From positions 1 through 5,000 of the forward strand of contig JAEWEX010000251.1 in NCBI GenBank assembly GCA_023389135.1: a stretch of 5,000 nt of DNA, read 5' to 3'. Both the position numbers and the translations under genes were made by a program. This DNA comes from Pseudomonadota bacterium. Its GTDB lineage: Bacteria > Pseudomonadota > Alphaproteobacteria > Rhizobiales > Methylopilaceae. The notes beneath the pieces are model-generated. The model saw only the letters and a program-made list of their open reading frames with translations, searched no databases and was not told the origin of the DNA. The first letter of the stretch is position 1. The number at the start of each line of letters is the position of its first letter. This document shows, piece by piece, positions 1 through 5,000 of the stretch.

Positions 1-2
1 AC

Positions 3-1751
3 GCGCCGGAGGTCGTGCGCGATCTCGACCTGGCGGAGGCGCAGGCCAGGGCGTTCGCGGAGCGCTACGAGGGCCGTGTCGGCGAACTGGCGGGCGCGGC
101 GGATGCGGGGGACCGGCTGCTGGAGGCGGTGCGCGCCTACGAGGCCATGGACGACCTCATGGGCCGGCTCGGCTCCTATGCCGGCCTCGCCTACGCCACC
201 GACACCACCAATCCGCGCCACGCCAAGTTCTACGGCGACGTGCAGGACAGGCTCACCACGGCCTCGGCGCATGTCCTGTTCTTCACACTCGAACTCAACC
301 GCGTGGACGATGCGCTGCTGGACGCGGCGCTGGCCCATCCGGGCCTCGCCCGCTACAGGCCGTGGTTCGAGGACGTGCGCAAGGAGCGGCCCTACCAGCT
401 CGAGGACCGGGTCGAGAAGCTGTTCCACGAGAAGTCGGTGACGGGGCGCTCGGCCTGGAACCGGCTGTTCGACGAGACCATCGCCAGCCTGCGGTTCGAC
501 GTGGACGGCGAGCATCTCGCCATCGAGCCGACGCTCAACTTCATGCTGGATCCGCGCGAGGAGAAGCGGCAGGCGGCCTCGGAGGCTCTTTCAAAGACCT
601 TCCGCGAGAACATCCGCACCTTCACCCTGGTCACCAACGTGCTGGCCAAGGACAAGGAAATCTCGGACCGCTGGCGCGGCTTCGGCGACGTCGCCGACAG
701 CCGCCATCTCGCCAACCGCGTGGAGCGCGAGGTGGTCGACGCGCTGGTGACCGCGGTGGAGGGCGCCTATCCCCGGCTGTCGCACCGCTACTACGCGCTG
801 AAGGCGCGCTGGTTCGGCAAGGACAAGCTCAACCACTGGGACCGCAACGCGCCGCTGCCGAAGGTGGCGAGCCGCGCCATCCCCTGGGAGGAGGCGCGCG
901 AGACGGTGCTGGCCGCCTATGCCGGATTCGCGCCGGAGATGGCGGGCATCGCCCGGCGCTTCTTCGACGAGCGCTGGATCGACGCGCCGGTCCGGCCCGG
1001 CAAGGCGCCCGGCGCCTTCGCACACCCCACGACGCCCTCCGCGCACCCCTACGTGCTGCTCAACTACCAGGGCAAGTCGCGCGACGTGATGACGCTCGCC
1101 CACGAACTCGGCCACGGCGTGCACCAGGTGCTGGCCGCGCCCAACGGCCCGCTGATGGCGCCGACGCCGCTGACGCTGGCGGAGACCGCGTCGGTGTTCG
1201 GCGAGATGCTGACCTTCCGCGCGCTGAAGGAGAAGACCGTCGATCCCGCCGAGCGCAAGGCGCTTCTCGCCGGCAAGGTCGAGGACATGATCAACACGGT
1301 GGTGCGCCAGATCGCGTTCTACAGCTTCGAGCGGCGGGTCCATACCGAGCGCAAGGGCGGCGAACTCACCGCCGAGCGGCTCGGCGAGGTGTGGCTCGGC
1401 GTCCAGACGGAAAGCCTCGGCCCCGCCATCGCCCTGCGGGAGGGCTACGAGACCTTCTGGGCCTACATCCCGCACTTCATCCACTCGCCGTTCTACGTCT
1501 ATGCCTATGCCTTCGGCGACTGCATGGTGAACTCGCTGTATGCGGTTTACGAGAATGCGGAAGGCGGCTTCCAGGACAAGTATTTCGAGCTGCTGAAGGC
1601 CGGCGGGACCAAGCACCATGCGGAACTGCTCGCGCCGTTCGGCCTCGATGCGCGCGATCCGGCCTTCTGGCAGACCGGGCTCAACCTGATCGACGGGATG
1701 ATCTCCGAGCTCGAGGCGCTGGAGGACGAGGAGGACGAAGCCGGGGCCTGA
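3..1751 (+). CDS. pepF: M3 family oligoendopeptidase (PepF type), 5' end outside the window
   Basis: Zinc metallopeptidase that cuts short peptides in the cytoplasm, usually as part of peptide recycling. The zinc site is plain: numbering from the GTG at base 15, HELGH spans residues 363-367 (His363 and His367 bind zinc, Glu364 is the catalytic base). Glu390, in the AETAS stretch, fits the third zinc ligand. Near the C-terminus His487 and Tyr494/496/498 fit the conserved substrate-binding His/Tyr cluster of M3 enzymes. The N-terminal helical PepF domain is also recognisable, with the LEDRVEKLF stretch near residue 127. The reading frame is open to the left edge and reads APEVV just before the GTG in family style, so the true start is almost certainly upstream. 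PepF proteins are usually about 600 residues and 578 are visible from the GTG, so only a few dozen are missing. The C-terminus ends in an acidic tail rich in Glu and Asp. No signal peptide is visible. The family call is firm; the exact substrates are not known. Confidence 0.95.
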   Translation, partial: APEVVRDLDLAEAQARAFAERYEGRVGELAGAADAGDRLLEAVRAYEAMDDLMGRLGSYAGLAYATDTTNPRHAKFYGDVQDRLTTASAHVLFFTLELNRVDDALLDAALAHPGLARYRPWFEDVRKERPYQLEDRVEKLFHEKSVTGRSAWNRLFDETIASLRFDVDGEHLAIEPTLNFMLDPREEKRQAASEALSKTFRENIRTFTLVTNVLAKDKEISDRWRGFGDVADSRHLANRVEREVVDALVTAVEGAYPRLSHRYYALKARWFGKDKLNHWDRNAPLPKVASRAIPWEEARETVLAAYAGFAPEMAGIARRFFDERWIDAPVRPGKAPGAFAHPTTPSAHPYVLLNYQGKSRDVMTLAHELGHGVHQVLAAPNGPLMAPTPLTLAETASVFGEMLTFRALKEKTVDPAERKALLAGKVEDMINTVVRQIAFYSFERRVHTERKGGELTAERLGEVWLGVQTESLGPAIALREGYETFWAYIPHFIHSPFYVYAYAFGDCMVNSLYAVYENAEGGFQDKYFELLKAGGTKHHAELLAPFGLDARDPAFWQTGLNLIDGMISELEALEDEEDEAGA

Positions 1752-1798
1752 CCGGATCTGCCGGCCGGGCTTCCGGAGCCATGGGATGCTCGCCCGCC

Positions 1799-2686
1799 AT
1801 GCCGGCTTTCCCGGTCCACACGCCCTATGACGGCTCCCGGCGGCCCTTCGCCATCGGGCTCGCGCCGCTGGACCTCGCCGGCTGGATCGAGGTGGACGAC
1901 CGTCTTGCCGGCGATCTCGCCGAGAAGGATCGGCTGCTCGCCACCCGCCGCGACGCCGTGTTTCGCGAGGAGCCGGAGACGCGCGCCGCCCAGCGGGAGG
2001 TTCTGGACCTCGTCGCAGACCATGTGATCGGGCGGTTCCCCGACCGCTATGTCAGGCGGGGCGATGTGATCCGCATTGCCGCGGTGGACCGCGCCGTCGA
2101 TCTTGCGGAGGAGCAGCCGCTGGTCGCCGCCGCCCGGCTCGTGCAGGAGGACCTGGTGCTGATGCGGCGCGGGCCGCAGGGCTGGCGGCTGGCGGCGGCG
2201 GTGCTGTGCTTCCCGTCATCGTGGTCGCTGGCCGAGAAGTTCGGCGGATCGCTGGATGCCATCCACGCGCCGGTGCCGGGCTATGCCGAGACGCTTTCGG
2301 CGCGGGTGGCGCGGATCTTCGACGCGCTGCGGGTCGAGACGCCGCTGTGGCGGCTGAACTGGTCCATCTATCCCGATGCGGACCTGCATCATCCCGAGCC
2401 CAAGACCCTGCTGCCCGACGTCGCCGGCGACATCGCGGCGCATGCCTTCGTCCGGGTCGAGCGGCAGACGCTCCGGCGGCTGCCTATGACGGGCGACGTG
2501 CTGTTCACGATCCGCATCCATGTGGACCCCGTGGCGTCCCTCCGGGCGCATCCGGAGGGCGCGCGCCTCGCGGCAGGGCTCGCCCTGCAGATCAGGCAGC
2601 TCACCGAGCGGGAGAGCGCCTACAAGGGACTGGCCGTGGCGCGGGAACGGCTGCTCGACGCGCTCGACCTCATGGCCGCGACGTGA
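1799..2686 (+). CDS. DUF3445 / heme-dependent oxidative N-demethylase alpha-subunit-like protein
   Basis: A 295-residue protein of the DUF3445 family (HODM alpha-subunit-like). The characterised member is a heme-binding PAS-fold subunit that removes methyl groups from amines such as dimethylamine by oxidation. Family hallmarks seen here are an N-terminal HTPYDG at residues 7-12, WIEVDDRL at 29-36, AEKDRLL at 41-47, CFPSSWSLAEKFGG at 137-150, IHAPVPGY at 155-162, LNWSIY at 186-191, and RQTLRRLP at 222-229 followed by LFTIR. I cannot assign the heme axial ligand from sequence alone. Start choice: ATG 1799 puts the conserved N-terminus at residue 4 onward. ATG 1781 is in frame and would add six residues, but the GGAG at 1775-1778 is only two bases from it. 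Neither start has an ideal ribosome site. The gene follows the peptidase by 47 bases with no convincing terminator, so co-transcription is likely. No partner HODM subunits (flavin or ferredoxin reductase, folate-binding) are in the window, so amine demethylation is not shown for this protein. Confidence 0.9.
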   Translation: MPAFPVHTPYDGSRRPFAIGLAPLDLAGWIEVDDRLAGDLAEKDRLLATRRDAVFREEPETRAAQREVLDLVADHVIGRFPDRYVRRGDVIRIAAVDRAVDLAEEQPLVAAARLVQEDLVLMRRGPQGWRLAAAVLCFPSSWSLAEKFGGSLDAIHAPVPGYAETLSARVARIFDALRVETPLWRLNWSIYPDADLHHPEPKTLLPDVAGDIAAHAFVRVERQTLRRLPMTGDVLFTIRIHVDPVASLRAHPEGARLAAGLALQIRQLTERESAYKGLAVARERLLDALDLMAAT

Positions 2687-2696
2687 CGCCGGCCAT

Positions 2697-2722
2697 GCAA
2701 CCATCTTCCACGGTGGAGCGTT
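2697..2722 (+). promoter_or_regulatory. Candidate EcfG (general stress response) promoter for the PLD gene
   Basis: GCAAC at 2697-2701, then exactly 17 bases, then CGTT at 2719-2722. The known alphaproteobacterial EcfG/RpoE2 promoter is GGAAC-N16-17-CGTT, so this has one mismatch in the -35 element and correct spacing. The -10 continues into TTTAAAT (2721-2727), the most AT-rich run in the gap. Transcription would start near base 2730 and give a leader of about 28 bases to ATG 2758. It fills the only sizeable gap before the PLD gene. Nine fixed positions with one mismatch could arise by chance, so this is a candidate only. Confidence 0.4.
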
Positions 2723-2743
2723 TAAATCGTGCATCCGAGCACG
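2707..2743 (+). promoter_or_regulatory. Two short dyads around the candidate promoter -10 region
   Basis: TCCAC at 2707-2711 and GTGGA at 2713-2717 form a near-perfect palindrome with a one-base centre, lying inside the promoter spacer. CGTGC at 2728-2732 and GCACG at 2739-2743 form a second dyad with a six-base centre, at the expected transcript start. The first could be an operator and the second a 5' leader hairpin. Five-base arms are short and common in GC-rich DNA, so function is inferred only. Confidence 0.2.
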
Positions 2744-2757
2744 CGCCCGAGCCGGCA

Positions 2758-4227
2758 ATGGAACTCCAGACCATGAACGCGACGTCCGAGCGGCTCGACG
2801 CACCCGTCCTCGTGCCCGGGAAGACATGCTGGCGGATCGAGCGCGCCGACCGCTTGCGGCTGGTGATCGACGCCGAGGACTATTTCCGCCATGCCAAGCA
2901 GGCGATGCTGAAGGCGCGGCATTCCATCATCCTGATCGGCTGGGACTTCGACACCCGCATCCTGCTGGAGCCCAAGGGCTCGACCCTCGACGGGCCCAAC
3001 AAGCTCGGCCGGTTCCTGGACTGGTTGGCGAAGACGCGCCCCGATCTGCACATCTACGTGCTGAAATGGGATCTGACCGTGCTGCAGACGCTGTTCCGCG
3101 GCTCGATGCCGCTGAAGCTGCTCGATCTCATCAGTCACAAGCGGATCAGCTTTGAGCTCGACGGCCACCATCCGGTCGGCGCCGCGCATCACCAGAAGAT
3201 CATCGTGATCGACGACGCCATGGCGTTCTGCGGCGGCATCGACATGACCAGCGGACGCTGGGACACCCGCGACCACCTGGACGAAGATCGCGGTCGGCGC
3301 AGCCCGTGGGGTCGTCCCATGGGCCCGTGGCACGATGCGGCGACGCTGGTCGACGGGGCGGCCGCCCGGGCGCTGAGCGAGCTCGCGCGCACGCGCTGGG
3401 AGGAGGCGGGCCGCGAGCCCATCCCGCCGGCGCCGGCGGGCTCCGATCCGTGGCCCGACGACCTCGATCCCACCGTCACCGACGTGGACGTCGCCATCGC
3501 CCGCACCCTGCCGCTCATGGACGACCGCGCCGAGGTGCGCGAGATCGAGGCGCTGTATCTCGCCGGCATCGCTGCGGCGCGACGGACGCTCTATCTGGAG
3601 AGCCAGTATTTTGCCTCCCGGCGCATTGCGGAGGCCATCGCCCGGCGGCTCGCGGAGCCCGACGGTCCGGAGGTGGTGGTGGTCAATCCGCGCGAGGCGG
3701 AGGGCTGGCTGGAGCAGGCGGCCATGGACACGGCGCGAAGGCGGCTGCTGGCCATGGTGCGCGCCGCCGACAGCGGCGGCCGGTTCGCTATCTACTTCCC
3801 CGTCACGCAGTCGGGCGAGCCGATCTATGTCCATGCCAAGGCCATGGTGGTGGACGACCGCCTGCTGCGGATCGGCTCGTCCAATCTCAACAACCGCTCC
3901 ATGGGGTTCGACACCGAATGCGACCTGGCCATCGAGGCGACAGGCGACGATGGCGGACGGCTGGGCGAGGTCATCGCCGGGGTGCGCAACGACCTGCTGG
4001 CCGAGCATCTCGACGTGGAGCGCGCGGAGGTGGAGGCGCGCATCGAGGCCGAGGGCTCGCTGATCGGCGCCATCGAGGCGCTGCGGCACGAGGGCCGCTC
4101 GCTGCGCCCCCTTCCGCCGGAGGAGAACGGCGCCATCGAGGACGCGCTGGCGGAAAACGAGCTTCTCGACCCCGAACGGCCGCCGAAATTCTGGCGCCGC
4201 ATCGCCCGCCGCACACGCTGGGCCTGA
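2758..4227 (+). CDS. Phospholipase D family protein with two HKD motifs
   Basis: A 489-residue PLD-superfamily enzyme, likely acting on phospholipids by hydrolysis or phosphatidyl transfer (cardiolipin-synthase-like chemistry is possible). Two catalytic motifs are complete: His145-x-Lys147-x4-Asp152 followed by GGID at 159-162, and His359-x-Lys361-x4-Asp366 followed by GSSNLNNRSM at 373-382, then Glu387 in TECDL. The N-terminal stretch (VPGKTCWRIERADR, residues 19-32) and the tail (EGSLIGAIEALR near 432-443, then LRPLP) match, from my knowledge of the family, PLD-VTT fusion proteins. Here the protein stops after a basic, aromatic end (FWRRIARRTRW) with no membrane domain. No signal peptide or transmembrane helix is visible, so it is probably cytoplasmic or bound to the inner face of the membrane. 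Start choice: ATG 2758 has only a GAG at 2749-2751. ATG 2773 has GGAA at 2760-2763 and is nearly as good. ATG 2695 would swallow the promoter-like gap and adds non-conserved residues. The next gene follows after 27 bases and is probably co-transcribed. Confidence 0.93.
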   Translation: MELQTMNATSERLDAPVLVPGKTCWRIERADRLRLVIDAEDYFRHAKQAMLKARHSIILIGWDFDTRILLEPKGSTLDGPNKLGRFLDWLAKTRPDLHIYVLKWDLTVLQTLFRGSMPLKLLDLISHKRISFELDGHHPVGAAHHQKIIVIDDAMAFCGGIDMTSGRWDTRDHLDEDRGRRSPWGRPMGPWHDAATLVDGAAARALSELARTRWEEAGREPIPPAPAGSDPWPDDLDPTVTDVDVAIARTLPLMDDRAEVREIEALYLAGIAAARRTLYLESQYFASRRIAEAIARRLAEPDGPEVVVVNPREAEGWLEQAAMDTARRRLLAMVRAADSGGRFAIYFPVTQSGEPIYVHAKAMVVDDRLLRIGSSNLNNRSMGFDTECDLAIEATGDDGGRLGEVIAGVRNDLLAEHLDVERAEVEARIEAEGSLIGAIEALRHEGRSLRPLPPEENGAIEDALAENELLDPERPPKFWRRIARRTRWA

Positions 4228-4243
4228 GCCCGCTGAGACTGCC

Positions 4244-4248
4244 GGAGA
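4244..4248 (+). promoter_or_regulatory. Ribosome binding site of the small membrane protein
   Basis: GGAGA lies six bases before ATG 4255, the clearest Shine-Dalgarno in the window. It decides the start: the nearby ATG at 4250 is only one base away and opens a four-codon frame ending in TGA. This site is the main support for translation of the short gene that follows. Confidence 0.65.
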
Positions 4249-4254
4249 CATGCC

Positions 4255-4425
4255 ATGCCCCTGATCCTGCTGATCATCGTCATCGTGCTGATCGCCCAGA
4301 TCGGCTTCTGGGACACGTTCGGCGCCATCCTCGGCGCCGCGGCCATGCTGGTGCTGTTCGTCCTGCTGGCCATCGCCGCGGTGGTCGTGGCCGGCGGACT
4401 GCTGCTCGGTCGCTTCAGGCGATAG
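4255..4425 (+). CDS. Small two-helix membrane protein, 56 residues
   Basis: I do not recognise a named family. The product is almost wholly hydrophobic: a first membrane segment at about residues 2-18 (Leu, Ile and Val rich), a short turn around FWDTFG (residues 18-23), and a second long hydrophobic run at about 24-51. It ends in a basic GRFRR tail that would favour a cytoplasmic C-terminus under the positive-inside rule, giving an N-in, C-in hairpin if both helices span. Only one acidic residue (Asp20) and one polar Gln (Gln15) interrupt it. It is real rather than chance because it has a well-spaced GGAGA, starts 27 bases after the PLD stop on the same strand, and keeps G/C at most third codon positions. 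The PLD gene upstream lacks the membrane domain found in its fused relatives, so this protein might anchor it, but that is inference. It could equally be an unrelated small envelope protein. Confidence 0.75.
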   Translation: MPLILLIIVIVLIAQIGFWDTFGAILGAAAMLVLFVLLAIAAVVVAGGLLLGRFRR

Positions 4426-4470
4426 GCCGGCATCCGGCAGCCCCGCGTCGCATGGCGGCGCCGGCGGCGC

Positions 4471-4486
4471 GCCCCATATCAGGGGC
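4471..4486. repeat. Inverted repeat upstream of the ABC1 kinase gene
   Basis: GCCCC (4471-4475) and GGGGC (4482-4486) flank ATATCA, 22 bases before ATG 4509. The AT-rich centre stands out in a very GC-rich 83-base gap and could be part of a -10 element or an operator. No matching -35 is visible, and if translation started at ATG 4452 this site would be inside the gene. Confidence 0.25.
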
Positions 4487-4508
4487 ATCTCCAACCGCGC
4501 CCGGCCCC

Positions 4509-5000
4509 ATGACGACCCGCGATCCCGAAGCCAACCGCCTGTCCGCCCGCGCCGCCCGCTATGCGCGGGTCGGGGCCAATGTCGGCGGCGTCGCCGCGCG
4601 CATCGCCGGCGCACGGCTGTTCCGCACCGGCCTCGACCGCGGCCGCAACGCCGGCGACCTCGCCGCGGCGCTGGGCGGCCTGAAGGGGCCGCTCATGAAG
4701 GTGGCGCAGCTGCTGGCCACGATCCCCGACGCGCTGCCGCCGGAATATGCGGAGGAATTGCAGAAGCTGCAGTCCGACGCGCCGCCCATGGGGCCGGCCT
4801 TCGTCAAGCGGCGGCTGATTGCCGAGCTGGGGCCGGGCTGGGCCGACCGGTTCGGCTCGTTCGAGCTGAGGCCCTCGGCCGCCGCCTCGCTGGGGCAGGT
4901 GCACCGCGCCACCGACACGGCGGGCGCGCCGCTGGCGGTCAAGCTGCAATATCCCGACATGCAGTCGGCCGTCGCCGCCGACCTGTCGCAGCTCGACGTG
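4509..5000 (+). CDS. ABC1/AarF/UbiB-family atypical kinase, 3' end outside the window
   Basis: The first 164 residues of an ABC1-family protein kinase-like ATPase. The family includes UbiB and COQ8, which support ubiquinone synthesis; other members have less clear lipid-related roles. Visible family parts, in order: a KxGQ-type motif that reads KVAQ at residues 64-67, the following LPPEYAEELQKLQ helix at 76-88, the alanine-rich loop AAASLGQVH at 124-132 that replaces the usual glycine-rich loop, and AVKLQYP at 143-149 with Lys145 as the ATP-binding lysine. The catalytic and metal-binding residues lie beyond the edge. Start: ATG 4509 gives a normal-looking N-terminus but has no Shine-Dalgarno, only C-rich sequence before it. 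ATG 4452 is in frame with no stop between, would add 19 Ala/Pro-rich residues and also lacks a ribosome site, so I prefer 4509. The gene is separated from the small membrane gene by 83 bases, so it may be transcribed on its own. I leave the symbol blank because the family has several paralogues and the C-terminal membrane segments that mark true UbiB cannot be seen. Confidence 0.92.
   Translation, partial: MTTRDPEANRLSARAARYARVGANVGGVAARIAGARLFRTGLDRGRNAGDLAAALGGLKGPLMKVAQLLATIPDALPPEYAEELQKLQSDAPPMGPAFVKRRLIAELGPGWADRFGSFELRPSAAASLGQVHRATDTAGAPLAVKLQYPDMQSAVAADLSQLDV

Noticed and set aside
591..1619. A 342-codon open frame on the - strand opposite the peptidase
   Set aside because: It lies wholly antisense to the peptidase core, including the zinc-site codons, and shows no family signature.
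1752..1780. CCGG-rich inverted stretches after the peptidase stop, as a terminator
   Set aside because: The pairing CCGGA (1752-1756) with TCCGG (1772-1776) needs a 15-base loop and has no T-run. Such matches are expected in this base composition.
362..1798. Upstream extension of the DUF3445 reading frame inside the peptidase gene
   Set aside because: The frame is open only because stops are rare at this GC content. Recognisable DUF3445 sequence begins at about base 1799.
2206..2757. Upstream extension of the PLD reading frame into the DUF3445 gene, including ATG 2695
   Set aside because: The extension is out of frame with the conserved DUF3445 protein and has no PLD-family similarity. ATG 2695 has no ribosome site and would overlap the promoter-like gap.
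4250..4264. Four-codon frame starting at ATG 4250 before the small gene
   Set aside because: Its start is one base from the GGAGA, too close for initiation, and it is most simply chance overlap with ATG 4255.
4426..4438. GCCGG-CAT-CCGGC hairpin just after the small gene, as a terminator
   Set aside because: The stem has only five pairs and no T-run follows, so it is not a convincing intrinsic terminator, although it could still pause transcription.
2722..4614. A 630-codon open frame on the - strand opposite the PLD, the small gene and the start of the kinase gene
   Set aside because: It is a shadow of GC-rich codon use. Its translation is low-complexity and rich in Arg, Gly and Ala, with no recognisable domain, and it lies opposite clearly conserved genes.

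Overview
The window is a high-GC (roughly 70% by eye), tightly packed stretch of bacterial chromosome. All five genes I support are on the + strand, and codons end mostly in G or C. The protein families and wording of conserved motifs point to an alphaproteobacterium, most likely Hyphomicrobiales (Xanthobacteraceae/Ancylobacter-like or a relative). That placement is inferred from protein style and base composition, not from a marker gene.

Layout. (1) Bases 3-1751 hold most of an M3-family oligoendopeptidase (PepF type); its first few dozen residues lie before the window. (2) Bases 1799-2686 encode a DUF3445 / heme-dependent oxidative N-demethylase alpha-subunit-like protein, probably co-transcribed with the peptidase because the gap is only 47 bases. 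(3) A 71-base gap (2687-2757) is the most promoter-like stretch here. It carries a near-match to the general-stress-response (EcfG/RpoE2) promoter, GCAAC-N17-CGTT, plus two short dyads. (4) Bases 2758-4227 encode a two-HKD phospholipase D family enzyme. It resembles the catalytic half of PLD-VTT (DedA-like) fusion proteins but ends where the membrane domain would begin. (5) Bases 4255-4425 encode a 56-residue protein that is almost entirely membrane helix, 27 bases after the PLD gene and with a well-placed ribosome site. (6) Bases 4509-5000 hold the start of an ABC1/AarF/UbiB-family atypical kinase gene that runs off the right edge.

How they may work together. The PLD and the small membrane protein look like a two-gene unit concerned with membrane lipids, possibly switched on by envelope or general stress. 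The ABC1 kinase family is linked to ubiquinone and membrane lipid metabolism, so the right half has a membrane theme. The peptidase and the DUF3445 protein look like ordinary metabolic genes. I saw no mobile element, CRISPR array, tRNA, rRNA or prophage signal. I do not see a clear new multi-gene system. The points most worth checking are the candidate stress promoter, the VTT-less PLD followed by a tiny membrane protein, and the orphan DUF3445 gene.
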